Source of the DNA: Viola odorata
Taxonomy: Eukaryota; Streptophyta; Magnoliopsida; Malpighiales; Violaceae
Reading direction: 5' to 3'
Length of the DNA stretch: 64,000 bases
NCBI GenBank assembly: GCA_963691705.1
Contig: OY829541.1
Coordinates: 36,969,661-37,033,660, forward strand
Of the stretch, positions 22,301-32,038 are shown piece by piece. Position numbers and translations under genes: made by a program. The notes beneath the pieces were generated by a model. It was given only the letters and a program-made list of their open reading frames with translations. It did no database searches and was not told the DNA's origin. Positions within the stretch are counted from its first letter, which is position 1. Every line of letters starts with the position of its first letter.

Positions 22301-24210
22301 TTGCTGTTTTCATGCGAATGTTTAAGGCTCACACACTCAGTGGTTCCCTCTATACTTTTCACACTCAAACCTTCTTTTTCTCTCGCAAGCTGTTTTGCAA
22401 TTTCATATTCAGCATGTGACTTAGCAAGCCATTGCTGATCCTCAAACACTGCAGCTTGTGTTAACGGTGCCAAGGTGAATTTCTGACCATCCTTAACCAA
22501 TTTGTAGAGGTTTCTCTTCCCATCATGATTCGCTTCGCGATCAAACTGCCATGGGCGTCCAAGGAGGATATGGCTTGCTTGCATCGGCACAACATCACAG
22601 AGAACCTCATCTTGGTATTTGCCGATACGAAACTTAACAAGTACCTGTTTGGTCACCTTAATACCGTTGTCATCCGTCATCCAGTGTAGACGATACGGTT
22701 TCGGATGCTTTACCGTCGGCAAGTCCAGCTTATGAACCATCAGCGCACTGGCACAGTTGGTGCAGCTTCCGTTGTCTATAATAATGGAACAACCCTTGTG
22801 ATCAATCACACCTCGGGTGTGGAACAGATTGGTCCGTTGCTCCTCATCACACACTTCATCTGTGGTCTGCACGCTCAGGTTCCGTCGGATGACAAGCAAC
22901 TGAACATGCTCACCTCTCTGACAGTCAATATCTGAATCGGTCTGACCGTTTTCCTCAGGTTCTATTTTCTCCTGTTCATCATCCGATTCTTCCTCTCCAT
23001 TCGGCCGGATGATGAAGACTCTCTTATTCGGACACTCCGCTTTCTTGTGTCCTCGACCGTTGCATTTGAAACAATTAATTTCCTTAGTGGCTGGCCGATC
23101 CACAGGTGGAGTGTAAGGTTTAGTAGTAGCCGTTTTGGATGGGATAACGGCACTGGCGGGTGTCTTCGGAATGGTAGAACCCGTTCTGTCTTCCTTATAC
23201 CAAGACGGCTTCTTCCACGGTGTCGATCCAGTAGACTTAGAAGAGCTCTTAGCTTTCCGATGCTTCTCAATCTTTTGAGCCATGTGAAGCATCGCCTCAA
23301 GAGTATTGTATTGCGTCAGCTCCAGGGCGTCGGCAATCTCTGCATTCAAACCAGCAATAAACCGAGCCATCATTACCTCAGGTTCCTCAGTAATTTTTGC
23401 TTGAGCTAAAGCAATCTCCATCTCATTAAAGTAGGCACCAACTCCCTTGCTGCCCTGCTTCAAGGTTTGAAGCCGTTGATGAAGCTCACGGTGAAAGTGG
23501 GCAGGGACAAACCGTTGTCTCATCGCCTGTTTCATCTCAACCCAGTCATTAATCGGACCAGCATAAACAGCGACTCTCTTCAAGTTGAGCTGCTCCCACC
23601 AATGACTAGCATATCCACTGAATTCTACTGCTGCTAACTGGACCTTTTTACCCTCTGAATAATTGTGGCATAAGAAAATAGCATCTACTTTCCGTTCCCA
23701 TGTCAAGAAGGTATCAGGGTCGTCAGTACCCTCAAACGGAGGTATTTTCATTTTGATGCTGCTGAGATTAGCATCCAAACGGTCATCCTCCCGTTCTCTC
23801 CTACCATCACGACGGTCTCGTCTCTCTCTCCTCTGTCCATCCCTTGCATTTATCCAGCCTTCTCCCCCATCAGGTTCTCCTTCCAAATCAGAATGTGGTA
23901 ATTGTGGACCACGTCTGGCAAGTCGCCTAGGAGGGACCAAAGCAAGATTACGCCGACGATTCACATCACGTGGTCGACGGGCGTTGTCATCTTCTTCGGA
24001 CAGATTAGTCAAACGGCCATCACGTTGGTTATTCGCGGCTATAGGAACTGGATTTATGGTAGCTAACGCTTCCATCCTAGCCATTCTTGCATCGGCAGTT
24101 AGCTGTCGCTCATTGGCAGTTACTTGCCGTTCATTCAATGTTCGGAGCTGTTCCGTCATGTTGGCTAGCATAGCCGTTAGATCGGGTTGTTGTACTCCCT
24201 CTTGGGACAT
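19177..24210 (-). CDS. R2 gag-pol polyprotein (1677 aa, intact)
   Basis: The ATG at 24210 (MSQEGVQQPDL) follows a GTGTTGTGAATTTCAG tract, as in M and N. Residues: coiled N-terminus 10-50; Arg-rich 78-143; gag core about 150-325; zinc knuckle C380, C383, H388, C393; protease DNGS 479-482; linker with two KHSHE[NK]SK repeats 630-652; RT with D846 and D910-D911 (YFDD); RNase H D1057, E1094, D1119, D1162; integrase zinc finger 1235-1278 (C1275, C1278); catalytic D1307, D1368, E1404, exactly 35 residues between the last two; GPF-like module near 1543. The last ~72 residues, with GPMTRARARKLQDRL (1619-1633), are coded inside the 3' LTR. The processed enzymes would copy element RNA to DNA in cytoplasmic particles and integrate it in the nucleus. 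No inactivating change is visible. Confidence 0.96.
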   Translation of the reverse strand: MSQEGVQQPDLTAMLANMTEQLRTLNERQVTANERQLTADARMARMEALATINPVPIAANNQRDGRLTNLSEEDDNARRPRDVNRRRNLALVPPRRLARRGPQLPHSDLEGEPDGGEGWINARDGQRRERRDRRDGRREREDDRLDANLSSIKMKIPPFEGTDDPDTFLTWERKVDAIFLCHNYSEGKKVQLAAVEFSGYASHWWEQLNLKRVAVYAGPINDWVEMKQAMRQRFVPAHFHRELHQRLQTLKQGSKGVGAYFNEMEIALAQAKITEEPEVMMARFIAGLNAEIADALELTQYNTLEAMLHMAQKIEKHRKAKSSSKSTGSTPWKKPSWYKEDRTGSTIPKTPASAVIPSKTATTKPYTPPVDRPATKEINCFKCNGRGHKKAECPNKRVFIIRPNGEEESDDEQEKIEPEENGQTDSDIDCQRGEHVQLLVIRRNLSVQTTDEVCDEEQRTNLFHTRGVIDHKGCSIIIDNGSCTNCASALMVHKLDLPTVKHPKPYRLHWMTDDNGIKVTKQVLVKFRIGKYQDEVLCDVVPMQASHILLGRPWQFDREANHDGKRNLYKLVKDGQKFTLAPLTQAAVFEDQQWLAKSHAEYEIAKQLAREKEGLSVKSIEGTTECVSLKHSHENSKHAEGECKHSHEKSKRAESGIERIGEVNKKKLSVYAKGSEVRRAMLSHNNCFDASRPLLLIRFRSSCLTSTETERHNTVPIGISSLLQEFGDVLPEAMPPGLPPIRGIDHQIDFVPGSAIPHRPAYRSNLEETKELQRQVDDLLARGYVRESLSPCAVPVILVPKKDGSWRMCVDCRAVNKITVKYRHPIPRLDDMLDELSGSKLFSKIDLMSGYHQIRMKEGDEWKTAFKTKYGLYEWMVMPFGLTNAPSTFMRLMNHVLRHLIGKFVVVYFDDILIYSKSLDEHVLHLKEVFLTLREQKLYAKPSKCSFALEQVGFLGFIVSADGVKVDEEKIRAIREWPTPKAVTDVRSFHGLASFYRHFVKDFSTIAVPLNDLTKKNVVFRWEQQQEEAFATLKERLCAAPVLALPDFSKAFEIECDASGLGIGAVLLQEKRPIAFFSEKLKDAQLRYPTYDKEFYALVRALETWQHYLMPREFIIHTDHLSLKYLKGQGKLNRRHAVWMEFIEAFPYHIQYKQGKENIVADALSRRYVLITSLDAKLLGFSHIIELYATDSDFGAIYLHGVSISGSKFYKHEGYLFKGKHLCIPHCSLRELLVHEAHSGGLMGHFGVTKTLDVLHDHFYWPHMKRDVVRIIARCLICRRAKSKSAGHGEYMPLPVPSHPWTDLSMDFVVGLPRSKNGKDSVFVVVDRFSKMSHFIPCSTTCDATQVADLFFREVVRLHGIPLTIVSDRDTKFLSHFWRVLWKKLGTKLLYSTSYHPQTDGQTEVVNRTLGSLLRTLVSKHVTTWVDHLPFIEFAYNRAVHSTTHYSPFELVYGFNPRTVLDLTPLPLSDVVSLDGAQKADFVKQLHAKAKQNIERMNDKLVQKRNEGRRLVTFQMGDWVWLHMRKERFPDKRRGKLSPRGDGPFQIVEKINNNAYELALPSEYGAVSSTFNVSDLELFDTDDEYGLSADTDSDSRANPSEGGGNDANPRIQLPLPPAGPMTRARARKLQDRLSSLIHKELECEMSSEEAALREKTPRVVNLLTFTIADDDSARNGT

Positions 24211-25101
24211 CTTTTACTTTTCCTGAAATTCACAACACCAAAGAAAACGTAAAATTGCACTAACCTAGCACTCCCTCACGTGTTTACTCTCGTGTTTAAT
24301 CACTCTAATAATCTCACAAAATCTCTCAAAATTCCCTGCAATGTTCAAGTGTTAGTGAGACTCAAGAATCCAAAGAAAAGCTTCCAAGAAGACTCTCAAA
24401 GAAAACTAGCACTGAAAAGAATGGTGACACTTGATATTTGAGTAATTGTAAGAACAACCAATCAAACAAATAGCAAGTAGAGTAGAAGGCAATTTCAAGG
24501 AATCAAGAAAGCTCAAATTGACTCGAACGGACTCAAACAAATTCAATTTCAGTTATGATTGTAATATCCAATCGCCGTGCAATTTAATTCCTTGATAAAT
24601 CTGGTTTTTATGGAGCAAATACTTCTATATATTTTCGTATTTGCAGAATCGAATCCCTTTCTTTTCTTTGGGAATTTCCCCCCCCCCCCTTTTTTTTTTT
24701 TGACAGCAAAACACAATTTAGTGTTTTGATCAGAACTTTTTACTCTGAACTCCGAATCGATCGATTCTTTTTGATTCGGAAGCCCAACAGATTCAGCTTT
24801 CCAACGAAACCACAATCACCCAAATAGGACTTCAGTTGCTATATATATAAATATAAATTCGCCAACTGATACTGAACAGAATTTTCTCTTGTATTTCGTG
24901 ACCTTCTTGTGGGTAGAAAACGCAAGTAATTTAGCGAATTTCAACACAACAAACTGGAACGAAACACAACCAATTGTATTCAAGTAACTAACCAAGCACA
25001 ACAAAGAAATCAGTTTTAGAATGGAGTAGAAAGAGAATACCGATTTCAACAAAGAAAACTTGAAACAATTGAAGATACTTACCAATCTTTGAACGCCTTA
25101 A
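24211..25101 (-). other. 5' leader of R2
   Basis: It contains the CACGTG block (24277-24282), a C/T homopolymer pair (about 24679-24700) and a hairpin with arms CCGAATC (24752-24758) and GATTCGG (24773-24779). The splice-acceptor-like TGTGAATTTCAG lies next to the ATG. No gene was seen. Confidence 0.7.
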
Positions 25102-25113
25102 GCTTCGCTACCA
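25102..25113 (-). promoter_or_regulatory. Primer-binding site of R2
   Basis: GCTTCGCTACCA on the + strand (TGGTAGCGAAGC on the element strand) is one base different from the consensus of the other elements. Confidence 0.7.
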
Positions 25114-25115
25114 AC

Positions 25116-26024
25116 TGATACGATCCTGGTTCCTTAGGATGCGTAGCACCAATTTTGATCTTTGTTCAAAGACGGATTTCCTGCGGAAATAAATAACTCG
25201 ACAAGTACGAGCTTAGACCACTTAGCTAACCTGTGCTAAGAGCCCTAATCGATTTCAAGTCAAGGGTCTTGAATCAGATTCTTAGGACTAGACTCAACAA
25301 TGTGAGAATCACACTAAGATAAACGACACAATAATACAATTCCAAGATTTACTTGTATACGACTCAAGTATTGCGGACTCAAGAAGAACAAGGTTCAACC
25401 AACTTGAACAAGGGGCGGAGATTGAAGAGAATATCTCAATTTATCAAATAACAGCCAACCTAATAAGGAGGCAAAGTAGTTCCTTATATAGGTTACAATC
25501 AAACCCTAAAAGCAAACCTAATAGGAATAGAAGTAGGACTTCTAAAATAGGAAGATAGCTTAACTAATTAAACTGTTTAATTACCTAATTAAGCTTAAAG
25601 TAATTTAAAGTCAACAACTTAAATCTTCAGTCAACGCGCCAGCTTCTGGACACGCGAAACGGGCAGGAGCCGTTTTGAACAATCGGCACGCGCGACAGAT
25701 GAGTGAATCGGCAACGGCTGAGTGAAACGGGCAGATGCCGATTTCGTGAGAACGGTCTGAGCCGTTTTGAACGAATCGGACAAGAGCCGTTTTGTGACAA
25801 ACGGTCAAGTGCCGTTTCTAGCAGAATCATCATCGGCTATTGTGAATGTAAGGAGATTCACAACTCTAGGGGTTTTCTCTCGAAGTGCAGCTTCCTCACT
25901 TGACATCTCACATTCCAGCTCCTTGTGAATGAGAGATGACAATCGGTCTTGAAGCTTTCTTGCTCTGGCTCGAGTCATTGGACCAGCTGGTGGTAACGGT
26001 AGTTAGATGCGTGGATTCGCATCA
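25116..26024 (-). repeat. 5' LTR of R2 (909 bp)
   Basis: It is equal in length to the left LTR. Differences seen are transitions only (for example GCTAAGAG/GCTGAGAG and TTCTGGAC/TTCTAGAC). The TATA box TATATAAGG lies on the minus strand at about 25483-25491. Confidence 0.95.
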
Positions 26025-26441
26025 TTTGACCCCTTTACCTTTGAGTGATGTTTCTAACTTAGATGGATAGCAGCGGGCAGAACACATCAAATAGATACAT
26101 GAGAAGGCTAAGGCAAACATTGAGCGCACTAATGAGCGCCTAGTGCGCAAGCACTATGAAGGCCGCAAGACCGCGTCCTTTCAAGTTGGCGATTGGGTGT
26201 GGCTGCACCTAAGACGTGAGAGATTTCCAGAGAAGAGGAAAGGAAAATTATCCCCACAGGGAGATGGCCCGTTTCAGATTTTTGAGAAGATCAACAACAA
26301 CGCCTACCGCCTCGACCTTCCAAGTGAGTATGGTTCGATTCATGGAACCTTTAATATTTCTGACTTACGGTTGTTTGATGCAAGTGATGAGGATGTTGCT
26401 GATTTGGATTCGAGGGCGAATCCTTCTCAAGATGGAGGGGA
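26025..26441 (+). pseudogene. Element B integrase C-terminal segment
   Basis: It continues integrase after R2 at [10 protein letters not shown], with in-frame TAGs at 26068-26070 and 26092-26094. From 26143 it is open: GDWVWLHLRRERFPEKR, a GPF-like module [26 protein letters not shown] and then DSRANPSQDGGDD across the PPT at the LTR border. The frame runs on into the LTR to 26577. Confidence 0.9.
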
Positions 26442-27579
26442 TGATACGATCCCAGCCGGAGCCAACCACCCGCGCCAAGGCCCGAGCCTTGGAGGATGCA
26501 GCCGCGAGCCTCCCATTGCCGCCCACGGGCCCGATCACTCGTGCCAGGGCCCGAGCCCTGCAAGTGAGGCTCAGTAGCCTCATCCACATGGAACTGAAGG
26601 CAGAGATAGCCTCGAAGGAAGCCAACCTGCGCGCGCCCCGGCTGCGCCTTGTAACCCTAATCCGCACCGCGTCCGCGCCTACGGATGGGCTACACATGGC
26701 CACCTCGGACCTTTAGGTCCACCAGCGCCCTTTTCCTATTTTTGACTAGGTCATGACCATTTATAATACAAGAGAGGAGTCCAGGCCAAAAATCAGGGGA
26801 AACGCCCGAAGGATTTGGGACAGGCCCAAATCACAAGCCCGCATTGGACAGTGAAAGCCACTGCCGAGCCTTTTGAAGATTGGAGCATATTTCCTCGCAC
26901 AATATTCAGCCCAGCACTTCATCTATGTGTTAGGAAGTTTCTCTCCAAATTGCAGTGGGAACGCTCGAGGGAATAAGGAAAAATCCTTGTTTTCTTAAAA
27001 CATGATTTGGCGGACCCGCAAGCAAAGCCACTTGGGCCTTTTTGACCTAAACGGCGGCGCCTGCACTTCTATCCTATTTAGTAGACTTTATTTATGTTAT
27101 TTTAGGGTTTCAGAACTTATTTGGAAGGGTGGCTTGTTGCCATTTTCGTTTAAGTCATTATTTAGAAACTAAACTAGTTTCCATTTTTGGAATTAGGGTT
27201 TGGTGCTTCTTTAAAAAGGAGCCGCCCATGTTATTTTTAAAGGAGACTATTTTTGATAATTGAAAGCAGATTGCTTTGGATCTTAATCCACTCGTTCTTG
27301 ATGAACCTTGCAACTAATTGAGTTTCGTGCATTCGATTAGCTTGTCAAGTAAAACTTGAAAGCACTATCTATTGAGTCATTCGTCTTTGGAGTGCCGTGG
27401 ACACCTTACCGCGGAGATTCATCGGTTTGACACAAGATCCTCAAGGGATTCGGCGTGGAGTGCCAAGGACACCTTACCTTGGAGATTCACGTGTTTTCTT
27501 CGAGTTAAATTCCGCATTGAAACCCTCGTCGCTGGACAACGATCAAAAGAGAGCGTTCTAGCCTACAAGGAACGCATCA
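26442..27579 (+). repeat. 3' LTR of B (1138 bp)
   Basis: It starts TGATACGATCCCAGCC after the purine run GATGGAGGGGA and ends AACGCATCA, followed by TSD CCCGT. It codes GPITRARARALQVRL in one frame (about 26523-26567) and matches the 5' LTR closely. Confidence 0.93.
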
Positions 27580-27629
27580 CCCGTGAGGCCTTGGAGTGGA
27601 TACGAGCTAAGGCCCTCATGCTCGTATCA
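27580..27629 (-). repeat. Solo LTR C, second segment
   Basis: This is the remainder of solo LTR C after B, ending CTCGTATCA at 27629. CCCGT at 27580-27584 is B's TSD. Confidence 0.85.
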
Positions 27630-27838
27630 TCGTCTGCGTAGGACTATTGTCAACGAGAATGTTGGCTTGATCTTTTGGATGCTCCACTTGTCTAAACGTC
27701 CTGAAATTTGGACACAGTAAACACAACACATAGAGGTTTCCATTAAGCCTTTCTGATCCCTGATCGGACTCCATCTGCTCTATCATGTTTTGACGCTTTT
27801 GTCCATGTAGTCGCGTGATACATCTTGGGATCGTATCA
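27630..27838 (-). repeat. 3' LTR of D, second segment
   Basis: It continues the LTR interrupted at 7355 (TCTGCGTAGGACTATTGTCAA, equal to 32810 onward) and ends GGGATCGTATCA at 27838, followed by the reverse PPT TTCCCTCCCTCTTCGG. Confidence 0.88.
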
Positions 27839-28242
27839 TTCCCTCCCTCTTCGGAAAGATTTGTCCTCGAATCTTGCTCAGCATAATCAGCCCATGAAAG
27901 CTTCACAATTATATGCTCAAAGCATACTCGGCATCTCTTGTGCTTCCTTAGTTGTCATCTCTTACGCTTCAAGGGTAAGACGCTTGATGTGCTAAGGTAT
28001 GTATGAGGATTCGCATCATTCCCTCTCCCTTTGAAAAGATTCGACCTCAAATCTGTACCTAGACCTGCACCACAATACCTTAAGTTAGTAATATCAAAGT
28101 AAGCACAAATCGAACCATACCAACCTTGTAAATTCAACTTGGCAGCAACGTCTTTGAACATGTCAATGCGTCGAGTAAGATTATTGCTCCAAGCTGCTAC
28201 TCTTGCTTGAACTTGGTTTAGGGACCGTCTCCGGCGTAAGCG
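27839..28242 (-). other. D internal 3' end with two polypurine tracts
   Basis: The true PPT lies at about 27839-27855. A second copy (CATTCCCTCTCCCTTTGAAAAGATTCGACC) at about 28017-28046 is preceded on the + strand by ATTCGCATCA, the end signature of an R2-type LTR. No ORF is recognised in the sequence between them. Confidence 0.65.
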
Positions 28243-28791
28243 CTACCAAACCCAAGCTCTTATCTTGAAGGATCCACTCATCCTTCCATGGTTTCCCAAA
28301 GTTTCCATCTTGACACTCAAGCGCGCACCATAACGCTTGGCTTGTCCATGGGCTATCCACATTACTTCAATCTCTTTGCTGCCACTTATACTAAACAATA
28401 CACTCAAAGGCAGCAACATTAAATCGAATAATGTTATATGAATAAAATCACACATGTGTTTCAATAACACACCAAAAATAATAGCGTGTATGAAAAGATG
28501 GTAAGTATATAAAAGAAACGGAAAATATTCCTTCCGCGTAGACTCATACTTACAAACTGTCACATGTCTCACAGCTCCAAGAGCTCTCTCCTCCATCTCT
28601 GGTTGCCTCAAGAATTGTGGTGGCAAGGATAAATTTCGCTTCATTGGCGCACTCAATGTCTGCCACGATTCTTGACCTAAGTCGCTAAAGGACTTCTTCG
28701 TTTGATTACTAACAAGACTCAAAGGAACAATATATGAAATAATAACATCCTTAAGAGTTAAGTAATAATAAAACAGCAGCTCATCACACAA
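28243..28791 (-). other. D open reading frame of unknown nature (182 codons)
   Basis: This reading frame has no recognisable domain and no clear start. It includes aliphatic stretches that could be chance. It lies where an autonomous element would have RT-integrase. Random openness is a fair alternative, so coding status is doubtful. Confidence 0.25.
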
Positions 28792-28820
28792 TCCTCAAAC
28801 ATATCATGCTCATCAAAATT

Positions 28821-29507
28821 TCAAAAAAGATCATGCGACCGATATAAGCGATTGCGTCTGAAAAGAGCTCCTCCAAGTCCTGTCGACTTAAACACAAAAT
28901 TTTCATGAAATTCACACTTGGAAGAATAGTTATCTAATGTAAAAATATGTGAGAATCCAATTAAATTTGTGTTAGAGATAACACAATCCATATCTCTCGG
29001 TCTACCCAACATACCAAACTGTTTTCGCTTTCGCGGGTAATTTTCAAAGGCATATGACTTGACTTTCGGTGCGTGCATATAATCATCATCATTTAAATTA
29101 ATTTTAGAACCAGAAGCATACAAGTTAATGATGTTTATATACTCACACAAATCGCTACTTAGGGAAGAGAGCCATACCATACCCTTTCGGTTAGGGTTTG
29201 TCGAAATAGGCACCATGGATGCATAAGGCTCTTTCCCTCTTCTTGGTGGTAAATAAAGAGGCTTCTTTTCTGCCAAAAATCTTCTCTTGTTCTTCACATT
29301 AGGAGAAATAATAAAAGAAGAGAAAACAAACGGATTAGGGTTAGGAAAATCTAAGCGCAATGTCCAAAAATTCAGTTTTTGGTGGCTTGCGCCAAAACAG
29401 ATTTTTTGCACATGTATTGCATCCCTCACTTTTTCTCTCTTGGCATAAACACACATCTCTCCTTTTTTAATGATGCCACTCTCTGCATGCTCTTTATTTT
29501 CATGCAA
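28821..29507 (-). pseudogene. D post-protease linker joined to unknown sequence; RT absent
   Basis: It begins with ENKEHAESGI and KGEMCVYAKREKVRDAI, which align with the protease-RT linker of R2 (HEKSKRAESGI, KKKLSVYAKGSEVRRAM). It then has LDFPNPNPFVFSS, the stretch just before RT in A (NPNPSFPS). After that the sequence is unlike RT and I do not recognise it. TAG/TAA-free for 228 codons. Solo LTR E lies just upstream in the element. Confidence 0.6.
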
Positions 29508-29532
29508 GTGTTTTAAACTCTCATCTCTTTTC

Positions 29533-30271
29533 TGATACGACTCGAGCTCCCTTTGGAGGAGTTTAGCCGCTAATTTCTTGGAAGAAGCCGGATCTAGTCT
29601 CTTTCGGAGGTTGGTTCTTAATAGATGGATGGATGAATGGATAATATGAAGGATTAAATGAGTAGTATGCAGCGGATGATCATGGAGGAAAAGGAAAGGT
29701 GTATTTATGATAATAAAAATAGAAACTTAATCTTGACAAACCCCCTCAAGATGATCTTGAGTAACCTTGCCGAAAAGATTAAGGATCTCTAAGCTAATCC
29801 GACCCTCTCACCACAATGATGAGCAACCCAAATTAGAGAAGATAGTGTGATGGTTTGAGGAACCCTAATTAGCTAACTAAGAGTTTGGTCTAGGCTGAAG
29901 TTTATCACAAAAACAAAGACAAGTGCTGAAATGAGTTAAATGCACTTTAAATACCCTAAACTTATTACAAGGGGATAATACCCTAATACCCTTAGACATA
30001 AGGGGCTGGACAACCAGCCTTGAAGGCTTGGAGATGAGCTGGTGCGGCCTTGGCTAGTCCGTGCCCAAGTGGCCCTTGGTTAGCCGCGGACGTTCATGGC
30101 TTGCTAGGGCTAGGTGCGCGCGCACTCATGGTATGTCCGAGCAAGGCATGAACACAAGCAATCCATTGATCCTTGGCCTTTTGGTTGGTTTCTTCGGTTC
30201 TAAGGCTCTTCAAGACTATGGCTACCATTCCTTTGCTCCGAGTGAAGTACCCCTTGCTCGTGCTCATATCA
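29533..30271 (-). repeat. Solo LTR E (A/K family)
   Basis: Its + strand ends are TGATACGACTCGAGCTCC and CGTGCTCATATCA. It matches K's LTR (48536-49310) in reverse. Flanks TTTTC (29528-29532) and TCTTC (30272-30276) look like an aged TSD. No PBS or internal DNA adjoins it. It interrupts D's protease-linker region. Confidence 0.85.
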
Positions 30272-31161
30272 TCTTCCCATGCTCGCTATTTTCGTGGGGG
30301 TTGTTTTTTATTTCATCTCTTTTCCCATGCTCACTCTTTTCATGGGGGTTGTTTTCCTCATTATTTCTCTCTTTCTTTTCACTCAACTCTCCCATTTTCT
30401 CTCAATATCCCTTATGATTTCAGACTCGGCATAAGCTTGCACAACTCATTTTTTCTCCTCATCTTTCGCCTTTGACTTAGTAGGCTTGATACTAGGATAA
30501 AGAGACCTCTTCTTACTTTGCTTCTCTATACTGATCGCGTTTTGTAACATATCCTCTAAGTAGAAGAACTCAGTGTAATACAATGGGTCTGTTATCTCTT
30601 GGTTGAGGCCTTCAAAGAATCTTGCCATCGTCTCCCTTTCGACCTCCTTGACTTGTGCTCTCTCCAAAGCAATCTCCATCTCATTAAAGTACTCTTCAAC
30701 ACTCTTATTTCTTTGTGTCAAGGTCTGCAACTTTTGGAGAAGCTCACGGCTGAAGTTAGTGGGAACAAAACGATCCCTCATGACCTTCTTCATCACTTCC
30801 CAATTATGAATTGGAAGGCTCTCAATGGCAGCTCGTTTAAGGTTGATCTGATCCCACCAATTAACCGCATACCCACCAAACGCAACTGATGCTAACTTTA
30901 CTTTCTTCCTTTCTGAATAATCATGGCAGCGAAAAATAGATTGTACTTCTCGCTCCCAATCCAAGTAAGCATTCGGATTGTACACTGCTTCAAAAGGCGG
31001 AAGTCAACCTTGACTCACTTTTGTTATGTCTCGGCCTTAACTCTCAAACCAACCGAGATCTTCCTCCTTTCATGCCTATCATACTGCCCTTGCCTCGGAT
31101 AGGCATCATCCTCATAATCTCGCCTCTCGGACCATTGCGTGTAATACATTCTGTAATTCAT
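30272..31161 (-). pseudogene. D gag, degraded
   Basis: The start at about 31161 follows GTTGTGAATTTAC. The first part is Arg/Glu-rich and ends at a TAA near 31029. From 30985 a gag core is open to 30446: AYLDWEREVQSIFRCH, NWWDQINLKRA, FVPTNFSRELLQKLQTL, VEEYFNEMEIALE and ARFFEGLNQEI. After IEKQSKKRS it ends without a zinc knuckle. Bases 30272-30445 hold two copies of a CCCATGCTC...TTTTCNTGGGGGTTGTTTT repeat, like the B linker repeat. Function is lost. Confidence 0.8.
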
Positions 31162-32024
31162 GTAAATTCACAACACTAGCAAACAAATGTAAAATTTGTA
31201 CTAAACCTAGCACTCCCTCATGTGTTTACTCTCGTGTTTAAACTCTCAATTGAACTCACAAAAATCACTCAAAATCCCTGCAATTGTTCAATTGTTAGTA
31301 AGACTCAAGTGTTCAAGAAAAAGGCTTCCAAGAAGACTCTGAAAGACAACTAGCACTAAAAAGAATGGTGACACTTGATGTTTGAGTAATTGCAAGAACA
31401 ACCAATTAAACAAATAGCAAGTAGAGTAGAACGCAATTTCAAGGAATCAAAGAAGGCTCAAATTGACTCGAAAGGACTCAACAAATCCAATTTTCAATTC
31501 TGATTTTAATACCCAATTGTACTTCAACTCGTTCCTTGCTAAATCTGACTTTTGTGGCGCAAATACTTCTATATATTTTTGTATTTGCAGAATAGCATTC
31601 TTTTCTTTTCGCAATTTTTTTTCTTCTATGGACACAATTTAGTGTTTTGATCACAACTTTTTAATTTGAACTCTGAATCGACTGATTCTTTTTGATTCGG
31701 AAGCCCAACAAACATAGCTTTCCAATGGATCCTTTTTCACTCAAATCGAACTTCAGTAGCTATATATTAAAATTCAATTTCGACTTGACAGAATCTGCAC
31801 AGAATTTCTTTTGTATTTCGTGACCTCTTTGTTGGTAGAAAATGCAAGTAATTTAGCTAATTTCAACACAACAAACTGGATTGAAAATACAACCAATTGT
31901 TATTCAAGTAACGAACCAAGCACACAAGGAAATCGGTTGTAGAATGGACTAGAAGAAGAAACCGATTTCAGCAATGAAAACTTGAAAACAATTAAAGATA
32001 CTTACCAATCTTTGAAAGCCTTAA
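31162..32024 (-). other. 5' leader of D
   Basis: It is homologous to the R2 leader. The CACGTG block is mutated to CATGTG (31219-31224). The CCGAATC-type hairpin is kept with a wobble pair (31673-31679 and 31694-31700). Confidence 0.7.
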
Positions 32025-32036
32025 GCTCCGCTACCA
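32025..32036 (-). promoter_or_regulatory. Primer-binding site of D
   Basis: GCTCCGCTACCA on the + strand matches the consensus exactly. Confidence 0.75.
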
Positions 32037-32038
32037 AC

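Larger units (their letters stand above)
18488..26024 (-). mobile_element. Element R2: complete, intact autonomous Ty3/gypsy element
   Basis: It has an exact TSD TTTGA (18483-18487, 26025-26029), two 909-bp LTRs with about six differences, all transitions, a PBS and leader, a PPT (about 19397-19412 reverse) and one uninterrupted gag-pol ORF. It is among the two youngest insertions in the window, with R1, and is a candidate donor of trans-acting proteins. M, N and solo LTR J belong to the same family, and D's LTRs are diverged relatives. Confidence 0.96.
7951..27579 (+). mobile_element. Element B: gag-pol Ty3/gypsy element with two nested elements
   Basis: It is bounded by TSD CCCGT (7946-7950, 27580-27584). 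The 5' LTR is 7951-9114, PBS 9117-9128, leader 9129-9929 and gag 9930-11165. Pol is split into 11166-13776, 17988-18487 and 26025-26441, and the 3' LTR is 26442-27579. R1 and R2 inserted into the integrase region. When the nested DNA and one TSD copy are ignored, the reading frame is continuous across both insertion points, so both landed after this pol had formed. Stops and a frameshift make B inactive. Confidence 0.95.

Noticed and set aside
24679..24700. C-run/T-run as a regulatory site
   Set aside because: Homopolymers at this leader position differ between R2, M and N and look like slippage or assembly-sensitive DNA.
28243..28791. Possible membrane protein in D
   Set aside because: The hydrophobic stretches are short, the frame has no homolog I know and sits in decayed element DNA; kept only as a low-confidence frame.
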